Source of the DNA: Ancylobacter novellus
GTDB lineage: Bacteria; Pseudomonadota; Alphaproteobacteria; Rhizobiales; Methylopilaceae
Direction of reading: 5' to 3'
DNA length: 64,000 nucleotides
Assembly (NCBI GenBank): GCA_003241695.1
Contig: QFPN01000004.1
Coordinates: 310,001 to 374,000 of the forward strand
Position numbers and translations under genes: made by a program
Shown here: positions 42,286 to 51,425 of the stretch, piece by piece
Position numbering within the stretch: the stretch's first letter is position 1
Layout: the number at the start of each line of letters is the position of its first letter
The notes under the pieces: generated by a model
What the model was told of the DNA's origin: nothing
The model's database searches: none
The model's input: the letters and a program-made list of their open reading frames with translations, nothing else

Positions 42286-43158
42286 ATGGATCTCGTCCTT
42301 CAACATGTCGCGAACGCGACGATCATGGGGGGGACCTACGCCCTCCTTGGCATCGGCCTGACGCTAATCTTCGGCATCATGCGGATCGTGAACTTCACGC
42401 ATGGAGAACTCTACGCGTTCGGCGCGTACATGATGTTTTTCTTCGCAGCGGTGCTCGGGCTCAACTTCTATCTCGCCATGATGTTCGCGATCGTCGCGGG
42501 CGTCGCGCTCGGGGGAGCGATCGAGTTCACGCTGCTGCGCAAGAAGCGCGGCGCCGATATCGACACCACGATGCTGATCATGATCGGCGCGTGGATCGTG
42601 ATGCAGAACGTGGAGATCCTGACCTGGGGATCGGTCGCGAAATCGATCCCCTCGCCGCTTCCCGCCGCGCCGCTCGAACTCGGGCCGGTCTCGATCTCCT
42701 GGCTGCGCGTCGTCGTTCTGGGCGTGGCGCTCGCGCTGATCGCGGCGACCTACTTCACGATCAACCGCACCAAGCTCGGCAAGGCCATGCGGGCGACCTT
42801 CCAGGACCCCGGCACCGCGGCTCTGATGGGCATCAACGTCAACGCGATCTACACGCTGACCTTCGCGCTCGGCTCCGGCCTCGCGGCGGCGGCCGGCGCA
42901 TTGCTTGGCCCGGTCTTCGTCGTCGCGCCCAACATGGGCGACATCGCCTCGCTGAAGGCCTTCGCGATCGTGATCCTCGGCGGTCTCGGCAACATCACCG
43001 GCGCGACCATCGGCGGCTTCATCCTCGCGTTCGCCGAAGAGTTCGGAGCGGGCTACGTGTCGTCGGGCTACCGCGACGCGATGGGCTTCCTGATCATCAT
43101 CGCCGTGCTGCTCTTCCGGCCGACCGGCCTGTTCTCCCGCGTGGAGCGCGTCGGATGA
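42286..43158 (+). CDS. livH: ABC importer permease (LivH family), F420 island
   Basis: About 290 residues from ATG 42286 (MDLVLQHVANATIMGG); an in-frame ATG at 42268 would add six residues, but GGGGAG at 42270-42275 is better placed for the second start. It has the LivH blocks IFGIMRIVNFTHGELYAFGAY near residue 35 and TKLGKAMRATFQDPGTAALMG near 165, and FAIVILGGLGNITGATIGGF near 230. It overlaps livM by ATGA and opens the long plus-strand operon that runs towards the F420 genes. Confidence 0.92.
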   Translation: MDLVLQHVANATIMGGTYALLGIGLTLIFGIMRIVNFTHGELYAFGAYMMFFFAAVLGLNFYLAMMFAIVAGVALGGAIEFTLLRKKRGADIDTTMLIMIGAWIVMQNVEILTWGSVAKSIPSPLPAAPLELGPVSISWLRVVVLGVALALIAATYFTINRTKLGKAMRATFQDPGTAALMGINVNAIYTLTFALGSGLAAAAGALLGPVFVVAPNMGDIASLKAFAIVILGGLGNITGATIGGFILAFAEEFGAGYVSSGYRDAMGFLIIIAVLLFRPTGLFSRVERVG

Positions 43159-44192
43159 GGCGGCTCCTTCCCTACGCGGCCGTTCTGGCCTTCGCGCTGG
43201 TCCCCGTTTTCCTCAAGGACCAGTATTATCTCAACGCGCTGATCATCGCCGGGATCTTCACGCTCGCGGCCATGAGCCTCAACCTGCTGCTCGGCTACAC
43301 TGGTCAGCTCAGTCTCGGCCACGTCGCGTTCTTCGGCATCGGGGCCTATGTGAGCGCCCTCACCTCGCTCGGCTTCAGCATCGAGATCTTGGGCTATCAG
43401 GTGACGCACGAACCTTGGCCGGCGGTCGCCGGTCTCGCGCTCGGCGTGGTCGCAGCGGGGATTTGCGGCTATCTGATCGGCAAGCTCGCCTTCCGGGTCC
43501 GCGGCGCCTATTTCGTCATCGTCACGATCAGCTTCGCCGAGGTCGTGCGCCTCGTTGCGCTGAACTGGGTCGAGCTCACCAACGGCCCGCTCGCGCTGCC
43601 TGGCATTCCGCCGCTCACCATCGGTCTGCCGGGGCTCGGTTACGCGACGCTCTGGACCAAGATCCCCAACTACTACGTGGTGCTCGGCTTCATCGTCGTC
43701 GCCTATGTGCTGATCCGCCGCCTGATCGAATCTCCCTACGGCCGCGCCATGATCGCGCTTCGAGAGAACGAGAACCTCGCGGTCTCCGCCGGCATCAGCG
43801 TCACGCGATACCTCACGATCGCGACCGTGATCTCGGGCGCGATCGCCGGGGCGGCGGGCGGCCTCTACGCCCACTACATCCAGATCATCGACCCGCAGAT
43901 CTTCATGTTCCTCAACACCGTGACGATGGTCATCATGGTGATCGCCGGCGGCAAGGGAACGCTCGCCGGACCGCTGGTCGGCGGCCTGATCTTCGGCCTC
44001 GCGCCGGTGGTGCTGCGCGCCTATGTCGGCCCCGAGGTCCAGTGGATCCTCTACGGCGCGCTGATGATCCTCATCGTCTACGTGCTGCCGGAAGGCGTCG
44101 TGCCGGCGATCGAGCGCTGGTTCGCACGCGCAGACGCCGCGGGACCGAAAGACTCAAAACCCGGAACCGTCGGAACGGAGGCGCGAGCATGA
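43155..44192 (+). CDS. livM: ABC importer permease (LivM family), F420 island
   Basis: The start ATG at 43155 overlaps the livH stop, giving 345 residues; the open frame extends much further upstream as a shadow of livH. LivM motifs: LLLGYTGQLSLGHVAFFGIGAY near residue 45, FRVRGAYFVIVTISFAEVVRL near 120, SPYGRAMIALRENENLAVSAG near 200 and IAGGKGTLAGPLVGGL near 275. It forms the channel with LivH. Confidence 0.92.
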   Translation: MRRLLPYAAVLAFALVPVFLKDQYYLNALIIAGIFTLAAMSLNLLLGYTGQLSLGHVAFFGIGAYVSALTSLGFSIEILGYQVTHEPWPAVAGLALGVVAAGICGYLIGKLAFRVRGAYFVIVTISFAEVVRLVALNWVELTNGPLALPGIPPLTIGLPGLGYATLWTKIPNYYVVLGFIVVAYVLIRRLIESPYGRAMIALRENENLAVSAGISVTRYLTIATVISGAIAGAAGGLYAHYIQIIDPQIFMFLNTVTMVIMVIAGGKGTLAGPLVGGLIFGLAPVVLRAYVGPEVQWILYGALMILIVYVLPEGVVPAIERWFARADAAGPKDSKPGTVGTEARA

Positions 44193-45010
44193 ACGCCCAC
44201 GCGCACGCCGCCGCCGACGACGCGACGCAGCCGGCGACGGCTCCGCTGCTCGACATCCGCAACGTCGCGGTTCACTTCGGCGGCCTCGTGGCCATCGCCG
44301 ACATGAACTTCCATGTGAAGCCGGGCGAGCTCCTCAGCCTGATCGGGCCAAACGGCGCCGGCAAGACCACCGCGTTCAACGTCGTCTCCGGCTTCCAGAG
44401 GCCGACCAAGGGCGAGGTGACGTTCCGCGGCCAGACCCTGAACGGGTTGAAGCCGCATCAGATCACGCTGCTCGGCCTCGCGCGCACGTTCCAGCGCACG
44501 AGCCTCTTCGACAAATGCACCGTGTTCGAGAACGTGATGATCGGCCTGCACCGCCGCGCATCGCCGACGCTGGTCGGTTCGCTGCTGCGGCTGCCGTCCG
44601 AGCGGCGCGCCGAGCAAGAACTGCGCGATCAGGCCTGGGAGATCCTCCGTACGGTCGGGATCGAGCGGCAGGCGGGAGAGCGCGCCGCGAGCCTGCCTTA
44701 TGGCGACCAACGCCTGCTCGGCGTCGCGCTGGCGCTGGCGGCGGACCCCGTGGCGCTGCTGCTGGACGAGCCTGTCTCAGGCATGAACGCATCCGAAACG
44801 AACCGCTTCATCAAGCTGCTCGACAAGCTGAGGAAGCGCGACATTACCATTCTGCTCGTCGAGCACGACATGCCGATGGTGATGAAGATCTCGGACCGGA
44901 TCGTGGTGCTGAACTACGGCCGCATCATCGCTGACGGAACGCCGTCCGAAATCCAGAACGACCCGAGCGTCATCGAGGCCTATCTCGGCAAGGGGATCCG
45001 ACATGCTTGA
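44189..45010 (+). CDS. livG: ABC importer ATPase (LivG family), F420 island
   Basis: A 273-residue ATPase starting at ATG 44189, overlapping the livM stop. Walker A GPNGAGKTT, Q-loop ARTFQRTSLFDKCTV, signature region SLPYGDQRLLGVALALA (LSYGxxR variant, usual for LivG), Walker B ALLLDEPVSGMNASE and the H-loop LLVEHDMPMVMKISDRI. About 25 extra residues (His/Ala-rich) precede the usual start. Confidence 0.93.
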   Translation: MNAHAHAAADDATQPATAPLLDIRNVAVHFGGLVAIADMNFHVKPGELLSLIGPNGAGKTTAFNVVSGFQRPTKGEVTFRGQTLNGLKPHQITLLGLARTFQRTSLFDKCTVFENVMIGLHRRASPTLVGSLLRLPSERRAEQELRDQAWEILRTVGIERQAGERAASLPYGDQRLLGVALALAADPVALLLDEPVSGMNASETNRFIKLLDKLRKRDITILLVEHDMPMVMKISDRIVVLNYGRIIADGTPSEIQNDPSVIEAYLGKGIRHA

Positions 45011-45719
45011 GGTCGAGAACCTCGTCTGCCGCTACGGCAAGGTGACGGCCGTCAAAGGCGTCTCGTTCAAGGTTCCGGAGAAGTCGCTCGTGGTCCTGGT
45101 CGGCGCCAACGGCGCCGGCAAGAGCACCACGCTCCGCTCCATCTCGGGACTGGTTCCGGCCGCTTCGGGCAGGATCAGCTTCGACGGGCGGGACATCACC
45201 AACCTGCCGGCGAGCCGCATCCTCGGCCTCGGCGTCGCGCACTGTCCGGAGGGACGACGCGTGTTCGGGCAGATGACCGTGACCGAAAACCTTGAGCTCG
45301 GCGCCTATCTGCGCCGCGACAAGGAGACGGACGCCGACATGGAGCGCGTCTTCGGCATGTTCCCGCGGCTCAAGGAACGGCGCGCGCAGGTCGCCGGCAC
45401 GCTGTCCGGCGGCGAACAGCAGATGCTGGCGATCGGCCGGGCGCTCATGTCGCGCCCGAAGCTGGTGATGTTCGACGAACCGTCGCTCGGCCTCGCCCCC
45501 AACATCGTCGAGCAGACGTTCGAGATCATCAAGGGGGTGCGCGAACAGGGCGCGACCGTGCTGATGGTCGAGCAGAACGCCTTCGCGGCGCTCGAGATGT
45601 GCGACTACGCCTATCTGCTCGAAGCCGGTTCGATGGCCAAGGAAGGAACCGGCGAGGCGTTGATCAGCGACCCCCACGTGCGGGAGGCTTATCTCGGCGC
45701 CGGTCTCGCTCACGCCTGA
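45003..45719 (+). CDS. livF: ABC importer ATPase (LivF family), F420 island
   Basis: A 238-residue ATPase overlapping livG by 8 bases. Walker A GANGAGKST, Q-loop AHCPEGRRVFGQMTV, signature TLSGGEQQMLAIGRAL, Walker B LVMFDEPSLGLAPN and H-loop MVEQNAFAALEM are canonical. It completes the importer with livHMG and the divergently encoded binding protein. A gap of about 160 bases with a palindrome separates it from npdG. Confidence 0.93.
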   Translation: MLEVENLVCRYGKVTAVKGVSFKVPEKSLVVLVGANGAGKSTTLRSISGLVPAASGRISFDGRDITNLPASRILGLGVAHCPEGRRVFGQMTVTENLELGAYLRRDKETDADMERVFGMFPRLKERRAQVAGTLSGGEQQMLAIGRALMSRPKLVMFDEPSLGLAPNIVEQTFEIIKGVREQGATVLMVEQNAFAALEMCDYAYLLEAGSMAKEGTGEALISDPHVREAYLGAGLAHA

Positions 45720-45785
45720 GCCTCCGGACTCCGGCTCTTCTCGCTGTGGGCCGACAAGTCACCTGCCCAGAACGCCAAACTTGTA

Positions 45786-45803
45786 ATATCATTCTATTTA
45801 TAG
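45786..45803. promoter_or_regulatory. GntR operator candidate before npdG
   Basis: ATATCATTCTATTTATAG shares 12 of 18 positions with the palindrome at 42006-42023, including TATCATT on the left and ATAG on the right, and lies in an AT-rich patch 80-97 bases before npdG. It would place the F420 genes under the same regulator as the importer. Confidence 0.42.
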
Positions 45804-45882
45804 TACCTTTTATGCCGTTACGGATGGCGGCTTCGACAGCTTCGAGAAGAGCTGCGAGCCAGCGATGACGGGAGTGCGCGCG

Positions 45883-46542
45883 ATGACGAACGGGACGAAG
45901 CCGACGATCGGAATCATCGGCGGAACCGGCGATCTCGGCTCGGGCCTCGCGAAAGCGTGGAGCGTGGCCGGCTATCGCGTCGTGATCGGATCGCGAACGG
46001 AGGAGCGCGCGAGAGAGACCGCTGCATCGCTCGGCGGCGTCGAGGGCGCGACCAACCTCGCCGCCGCGCAGGCCGCCGACGTCGTGGTGCTGGCCGTGCC
46101 TTTCGCGAGCCACAACGCGACGATCGAGGAGATCAGGCCGGCGCTCATGGGCAAGATCTTCGTCGACGCCGCGGTGCCGCTCGTTCCTCCGAAGGTTTCG
46201 ACCGTTCAGCTTCCCGTGGAAGGTTCGGCTGCGCAGATCGCGCAGAAGCTGCTCGGAGACGGCGTGAAGGTGGTGTCGGCGTTTCACAATGTCGGAGCGG
46301 CGAAGCTCCACGCCGGCGGCCGCGTCGACTGCGACGTTCTTGTCTTCAGCGACGACAAGGACGCCCGCAACGCGGTGATCGAGCTCTGCGGGGCGGTGGC
46401 GCGGCGCGGGGTCGGCGGCGGTTCGCTCGCGAATTCGGCGGCCGCCGAGGCCATGACCTCGGTGCTCATCTGGATCAACCGCAGCTACAAGGTTCTTGGG
46501 GCGGGCGTCAGCATCACGGGCCTCGAAACCGCGGACGCGTGA
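45883..46542 (+). CDS. npdG: F420H2:NADP+ oxidoreductase (NADPH-dependent F420 reductase)
   Basis: About 219 residues from ATG 45883, which has GGGAG at proper spacing (ATG 45865 is the alternative). The N-terminal dinucleotide fold reads IGIIGGTGDLGSGLAKAW, followed by VVIGSRTEERA, whose Ser-Arg recognises the NADPH phosphate. The segments VVLAVPFASH, VVSAFHNVGAAKLHAGG and the C-terminal GLETADA region match the Fno/NpdG family of about 210-230 residues. The enzyme passes hydride between NADPH and coenzyme F420, supplying F420H2 for LLM-type reductases. It heads the F420 genes, with GTGA-type spacing to cofE. Confidence 0.92.
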   Translation: MTNGTKPTIGIIGGTGDLGSGLAKAWSVAGYRVVIGSRTEERARETAASLGGVEGATNLAAAQAADVVVLAVPFASHNATIEEIRPALMGKIFVDAAVPLVPPKVSTVQLPVEGSAAQIAQKLLGDGVKVVSAFHNVGAAKLHAGGRVDCDVLVFSDDKDARNAVIELCGAVARRGVGGGSLANSAAAEAMTSVLIWINRSYKVLGAGVSITGLETADA

Positions 46543-46547
46543 TCGCG

Positions 46548-47315
46548 ATGGCCTCAACGGTCACCTTCGCCGGCCTGTCGGACTTTCCGCTGGTTGAGCC
46601 GGGCGACGACCTCGGCGCGCTGATCGCCGACGCGCTGAGGGCGAACGGCCTGGCGCTCGCCGATGGCGACGTGCTGGTCGTGGCGCAGAAGGTCGTCTCG
46701 AAGACCGAGGGACGCTACCGTGACCTCGACGACGTCGCCCCGTCCGAGCGCGCGGTCGAGATCGCCGAGAAGGTCGAGAAGGATCCTCGGATCGTCCAGA
46801 TCGTGCTCGACGAATCCCGGGAGGTCGTGAAGGTCGGCCCGCGCGTCGTCGTGACCGAGCATCGGCTCGGCTTCGTCATGGCGAACGCCGGCGTCGACCA
46901 GTCGAACATCCCTGACGGCGCGAAGGGCGAGCGGGTTCTGCTGCTCCCCGATAACCCGGACGCCGCGGCGGCGGAGTTGAAGCGGCGCCTCGACGCCGCC
47001 TTCGGGGTTTCGATCGGCGTCGTCATCAACGACAGCTTCGGCCGGCCGTGGCGCAACGGCGTGGTCGGGGTCGCGCTCGGGGCGGCGGGGGTGCCGTCGC
47101 TCGTCGACAAGATCGGCGCGCTCGACCTGTTCGGTCGCCCGATGCGGGTGACGGAGATCGGCGTCGCCGACGAGATCGCCGCCGCCGCCTCGCTGCTCAT
47201 GGGACAGGCGGCCGAGGGCGTGCCGGCGGTGCTGATCCGCGGCCTCGCCTTCGACGCGCCGGCGCTTCCGGCGTCCTCCCTTCTCAGGGCGCGCGAGCGG
47301 GACATGTTCCGATGA
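46548..47315 (+). CDS. cofE: Coenzyme F420-0:L-glutamate ligase
   Basis: A 255-residue single-domain enzyme (ATG 46548; a GTG at 46539 overlapping the npdG stop is possible). It has the CofE landmarks GDVLVVAQKVVSKTEGR near residue 40, VVTEHRLGFVMANAGVDQSN near 105, and GVVINDSFGRPWRNGVVGVA near 160 for metal and GTP binding. It adds gamma-linked glutamates to F420-0. Actinobacterial FbiB carries an extra C-terminal FMN domain that is absent here, so this is the archaeal-style stand-alone form. It overlaps cofD by ATGA. Confidence 0.93.
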   Translation: MASTVTFAGLSDFPLVEPGDDLGALIADALRANGLALADGDVLVVAQKVVSKTEGRYRDLDDVAPSERAVEIAEKVEKDPRIVQIVLDESREVVKVGPRVVVTEHRLGFVMANAGVDQSNIPDGAKGERVLLLPDNPDAAAAELKRRLDAAFGVSIGVVINDSFGRPWRNGVVGVALGAAGVPSLVDKIGALDLFGRPMRVTEIGVADEIAAAASLLMGQAAEGVPAVLIRGLAFDAPALPASSLLRARERDMFR

Positions 47316-48307
47316 CAGGCCATGCGCCCTCCCGAAACGAGCCCGGCCGCGTCGTCGCGATCTGCGGCGGCGTCGGCGGCGCGAAGCTCGCCTTTGGCCT
47401 GGCGGAGACGCTCGGGGACCGGCTCACGGTGGTGGTCAACACCGGCGACGATTTCGAGCATCTCGGGCTGTTCGTTTCTCCCGACGTCGACACGGTGCTG
47501 TACACGCTCGGCGGCCGCGCCGACCGCGAGCGCGGCTGGGGCCGGGCGGAGGAAAGCTGGAATTTCATGTCGGCGATCGCCGAAATCGGCGGCGAAACAT
47601 GGTTCAACCTCGGCGACCGCGATCTTGCCCTCCACGTCGAGCGCACCCGCAGGCTCCGCGACGGGCAGCCGCTGAGCGCCGTCGTCGACCACTTCGCCCG
47701 CTGCTTCGGGATCGCCGCCAGGATCGTTCCGATGACCGACGCGCGCGTCGAGACCGTGGTTGAGACCGCCGAAGGCGAGATGCCGTTCCAGCGCTATTTC
47801 GTCGGCCGCCGCGCCGAGCCCGCGCTCGAACGCGTGCGTTTCGACGGAGCCGCCGACGCGCAGCCTTCGGCCGCCGCCGCCGAGGCGTTCGCGGCGCCGG
47901 ATTTGCGCGCCGTCGTGATCTGCCCGTCGAACCCCTATCTCAGCGTCGATCCGATCCTCGCCGTGCCGGGCCTGCGGCTGCTGATCGAACGTTCCGAGGC
48001 TCCGGTCGTCGCGGTCTCGCCGCTGATCGGAGGCGCGGCCGTGAAGGGGCCGACCGCCAAGATCTTTCGTGAGCTTTCGATTTCCGCCACCGCGCGCGGC
48101 GTCGCCGATCACTATGGGGGCCTGATCGACGGGCTGGTGATCGACGAGGCCGACGCCGCCGATCGAGACACGGCGGGCGTTCCTACGCTCGTCACCCGGA
48201 CGCTGATGTCGTTGGTGGAGGATCGCACGAGGCTCGCTGGCGAGACGCTCGCTTTCGCGGACGCGCTCGCGGCCGGACGCCTGCTCGAGACGGGAGAGGT
48301 TCAATGA
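47312..48307 (+). CDS. cofD: 2-phospho-L-lactate transferase (F420-0 or dehydro-F420-0 synthase)
   Basis: A 331-residue protein starting at ATG 47312. Hallmarks: VVAICGGVGGAKLAFGLAE at the N-terminus for nucleotide binding, VVNTGDDFEHLGLFVSPDVDT near 45, WFNLGDRDLALHVERTRRL near 100 and VICPSNPYLSVDPILAV near 205, with SPLIGGAAVKGPTAK. It transfers the phospholactyl or phosphoenolpyruvyl group from the guanylylated donor made by CofC onto FO. Coupled by ATGA overlaps to cofE and cofC. Confidence 0.94.
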   Translation: MTGHAPSRNEPGRVVAICGGVGGAKLAFGLAETLGDRLTVVVNTGDDFEHLGLFVSPDVDTVLYTLGGRADRERGWGRAEESWNFMSAIAEIGGETWFNLGDRDLALHVERTRRLRDGQPLSAVVDHFARCFGIAARIVPMTDARVETVVETAEGEMPFQRYFVGRRAEPALERVRFDGAADAQPSAAAAEAFAAPDLRAVVICPSNPYLSVDPILAVPGLRLLIERSEAPVVAVSPLIGGAAVKGPTAKIFRELSISATARGVADHYGGLIDGLVIDEADAADRDTAGVPTLVTRTLMSLVEDRTRLAGETLAFADALAAGRLLETGEVQ

Positions 48308-49005
48308 TCGCCTCCCGCCGGGAAACCTGGGCGCTGATCGCGGTCAAGCGCTTCGACCTCGCCAAGACGCGACTTTCCCCGGCGCTCGCGCCGGCGGCGA
48401 GGACCGCGCTCGCGGAGGCGATGCTCGAAGAGGTGCTCGCCGCCCTTTCCGGGTCATCCGCCCTCGACGGCGCGCTGGTCGTCACAAGCGATCCGGCGGC
48501 GGCGGCGATCGCCCGCCGCGTCGGCGCGGCCGCGATCGGCGACGCCGCCGAGTCCGGCGTCAACGCCGCCGTCGACCAGGGGCTCCGATGCCTCGCCCGT
48601 TGGGAGGCGTCCCGCGCGATCGTCGTCCCCGCGGACGTCCCGCTTCTGGTCGGCGCCGAAATCGACGAGGTCGCCGCGGCTCTCGATCGCGCCGAGGTCG
48701 TGCTCGCGCCGGCCGAGCGCGACGGAGGCACCAACGTCCTCGCGCTCTCGCCCATCGACGCGATCGCCCCGGCGTTCGGAGCCGACAGCCTGAACCGTCA
48801 CGTCGAGGCGGCGCGCGCCGCGGGCCGGGAGGCGAGGGTCGTGCGGCTCTCCGGAGCCGGGCTCGACATCGACACGCCGGAGGATCTCGAACGCTTGGTC
48901 CGTCGCGGCGGCAGCACGCGCGCCGCCGCTCTCCTGTCCGAACTCTCGGCGAGAGCCCCTCGCCGGCGCGCCGGTTCCCTCCCCGAGAGGATCATGCAGC
49001 AATGA
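48304..49005 (+). CDS. cofC: 2-phospho-L-lactate/phosphoenolpyruvate guanylyltransferase
   Basis: A 233-residue nucleotidyltransferase starting at ATG 48304, overlapping cofD. It begins WALIAVKRFDLAKTRLSPAL, the P-loop-like start of CofC/FbiD, and contains VVPADVPLLVGAEIDEV near 105 and PAERDGGTNVLAL near 140, with GADSLNRHVEAAR. It activates the three-carbon acid of the F420 tail with GTP. Which acid is used (2-phospholactate, phosphoenolpyruvate or another) cannot be told. The last 30 residues are basic and beyond the usual end. Confidence 0.9.
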   Translation: MIASRRETWALIAVKRFDLAKTRLSPALAPAARTALAEAMLEEVLAALSGSSALDGALVVTSDPAAAAIARRVGAAAIGDAAESGVNAAVDQGLRCLARWEASRAIVVPADVPLLVGAEIDEVAAALDRAEVVLAPAERDGGTNVLALSPIDAIAPAFGADSLNRHVEAARAAGREARVVRLSGAGLDIDTPEDLERLVRRGGSTRAAALLSELSARAPRRRAGSLPERIMQQ

Positions 49006-51425
49006 GGCTTTCACGCTTCCACGTCCGGCCCGCCGACGCGACGAGGCTGTCGCGCGAGGAAGCTCTCGCGCTGGTCGAACTTCGGGACCTCTCGCCGCTG
49101 CTCGCCGCGGCGGCGGCGAAGCGCGACGCCGCCCATGGCGACGTCGTGTCATACTCGCGGAAGGTCTTCATTCCCTTGACGCAACTCTGCCGGGACGTCT
49201 GCCACTACTGCACCTTCGCCCACGCGCCGCGGAAGGGCGAACGGGCCTATCTCACCCGCGAGCAGGTCCTCGACATCGCCCGCGCCGGCAAGACGGCCGG
49301 CTGCAAGGAGGCGCTGTTCACGCTCGGCGACAAGCCGGAGCTCCGCTACGCGGCCGCGAGGCGGGAGCTCGACGAACTCGGCCACGAGACCACCCTTTCC
49401 TATCTCGCCGAAATGGCCGAACTCGTCTGGCGCGAGACCGGCCTGCTGGCGCACGTCAATCCCGGCCTGATGACCGACGAGGACCTCGCCGCGCTGAGGC
49501 GCGTATCGATCTCGCAGGGCATCATGCTGGAGAGCGCGTCGGAGCGGCTCTGCTCCCGCGGCGGCCCGCATTTCGGCTCGCCCGACAAGATCCCGGCGGC
49601 GCGGCTCGAAACCATCCGGATCGCCGGAAGCCAGCGAACGCCCTTCACGTCCGGCGTCCTCATCGGCATCGGCGAGACCCGCGCCGAACGGATCGACTCG
49701 CTCATCGCGCTCCGCGACCTTCACGACGCGCACGGCCACCTGCAGGAAGTCATCGTCCAGAACTTCCGCCCCAAGCCGGGGACGCGCATGGCCGACGCCC
49801 CGGCGCCCGGGCTCGACGAGCACCTCTGGACCATCGCGATCGCCCGCCTGCTGTTCGAGCCGGAGATGAACGTCCAGGCGCCGCCGAACCTCAGCCCCGG
49901 CGCGCTCGGGCAGTTGGTCGCGGCCGGCGTCAACGACTGGGGCGGCGTCTCGCCTGTGACCCCCGACCACGTCAATCCGGAAGCGCCCTGGCCGCACCTC
50001 AAAATCCTCGAAGCCGCGACCAAAGCGGCGGGCAAGACGCTCTCCGAGCGGCTGGCGATCTATCCGCCCTATGCGCGCCAGGCGGAGAAATTCGTCGACG
50101 AGGCGCTGAGGAAGCCGCTGTTCGATCTCATCGACGCGGACGGCTGGCCGCGATCGGACGGCTGGGTTCCGGGCCGCGCGGATCCGATCCCCGCCGCCGA
50201 CGCCGCGCTCGTCCGCGCGCGCCCTGAAGGCGCCGTCGCGCCGTCGTTCACCGCCCTTCTCGACAGGGCGGCGGAAGGCTCGCGGCTTTCCGAAACCGAG
50301 ATCGTGCGACTGTTTCGCGCGCGCGGAACCGAGTTCGCAGCCGTGACGGCGGCGGCCGACGAGCTCAGGCGGCGCGTCAACGGCGACGCCGTCAGCTATG
50401 TGGTCACGCGCAACGTCAACTACACCAACATCTGCGGCTATCGCTGCCAGTTCTGCGCCTTCTCGAAGGGGAAGATGAGCGAGAACCTGCGCGGCCGGCC
50501 CTACGACCTCGACCTCGGCGAGATCGCCGACCGCGTGCGGGACGCCTGGTCCCGCGGGGCGACCGAGGTGTGCATGCAGGGCGGCATCCATCCGTCCTAT
50601 ACGGGAGCGCGCTATCTCGAGATCGCCCGAGCGGTGAAGCAGGCCGTTCCGGGGATGCATCTTCACGCCTTCTCGCCGCTCGAGGTGTTTCAGGGCGCGC
50701 GCACGCTCGGCATGACCCTTCGGGAGTTCCTCTCGGAACTGAAGGCCGCCGGCCTCGCCACCCTGCCCGGCACCGCGGCCGAGATCCTCGACGACGAGGT
50801 GCGCGCGACGCTCTGCGCCGGCAAGGTCAATACGGCGGAGTGGCTCGACGTCATGCGGACGGCCCACGGCCTCGGCTTCCGCAGCACGGCGACAATCATG
50901 TTCGGCCATGTCGACCGCTACGAGCATTGGGCGCGGCATCTGATCCGGATCCGCGACCTCCAGATCGAAACTGGCGGCTTCACCGAATTCGTGCCGCTCC
51001 CCTTCGTGCACATGGAGGCGCCAATTTACCTGAAGGGACGCTCCCGCCCGGGCCCGACCTTCCGGGAGGCGATCCTGATGCACGCCGTGGCGCGGCTCGC
51101 GCTCCATCCGCACATCCGGAACATCCAGGCCTCGTGGGTGAAGCTCGGTCCCGACGGCGTGGCGGCGGCGCTCGACGCCGGCGTGAACGACCTCGGCGGG
51201 ACCCTGATGGACGAAAGCATCTCCCGCGCCGCGGGCGCGAGCCATGGCCAGGAGATGACGCCTCAGGCGATGGAGGAACTCATCGTCCAGGCGGGGCGGG
51301 AGCCGCGGATGCGCACGACCATCTATCGCGACGTCTCCATGGAACGGCGCGATCGCGCCTTCGAAAGCGCCGCGGAGCGGAGCCGGCCGCAGGACGTTCT
51401 CTACAGGCCTCAGGCGTTCGCCTGA
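49002..51425 (+). CDS. fbiC: Bifunctional FO synthase (CofG-CofH fusion)
   Basis: An 807-residue protein with two radical-SAM halves. The CofG half has cluster cysteines 63, 67 and 70 (CRDVCHYC); the CofH half has cysteines 478, 482 and 485 (CGYRCQFC). It makes the deazaflavin FO from tyrosine and the ribityl-uracil intermediate of riboflavin synthesis. The two halves are separate proteins in most archaea and fused in actinobacteria; this bacterium has the fused form. Supporting blocks are IMLESASERL in CofG, and QGGIHPSYTG and GTAAEILDDEVR in CofH. Last gene of npdG-cofE-cofD-cofC-fbiC, all with ATGA overlaps. Convergent with the molybdenum hydroxylase genes. Confidence 0.96.
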   Translation: MRLSRFHVRPADATRLSREEALALVELRDLSPLLAAAAAKRDAAHGDVVSYSRKVFIPLTQLCRDVCHYCTFAHAPRKGERAYLTREQVLDIARAGKTAGCKEALFTLGDKPELRYAAARRELDELGHETTLSYLAEMAELVWRETGLLAHVNPGLMTDEDLAALRRVSISQGIMLESASERLCSRGGPHFGSPDKIPAARLETIRIAGSQRTPFTSGVLIGIGETRAERIDSLIALRDLHDAHGHLQEVIVQNFRPKPGTRMADAPAPGLDEHLWTIAIARLLFEPEMNVQAPPNLSPGALGQLVAAGVNDWGGVSPVTPDHVNPEAPWPHLKILEAATKAAGKTLSERLAIYPPYARQAEKFVDEALRKPLFDLIDADGWPRSDGWVPGRADPIPAADAALVRARPEGAVAPSFTALLDRAAEGSRLSETEIVRLFRARGTEFAAVTAAADELRRRVNGDAVSYVVTRNVNYTNICGYRCQFCAFSKGKMSENLRGRPYDLDLGEIADRVRDAWSRGATEVCMQGGIHPSYTGARYLEIARAVKQAVPGMHLHAFSPLEVFQGARTLGMTLREFLSELKAAGLATLPGTAAEILDDEVRATLCAGKVNTAEWLDVMRTAHGLGFRSTATIMFGHVDRYEHWARHLIRIRDLQIETGGFTEFVPLPFVHMEAPIYLKGRSRPGPTFREAILMHAVARLALHPHIRNIQASWVKLGPDGVAAALDAGVNDLGGTLMDESISRAAGASHGQEMTPQAMEELIVQAGREPRMRTTIYRDVSMERRDRAFESAAERSRPQDVLYRPQAFA

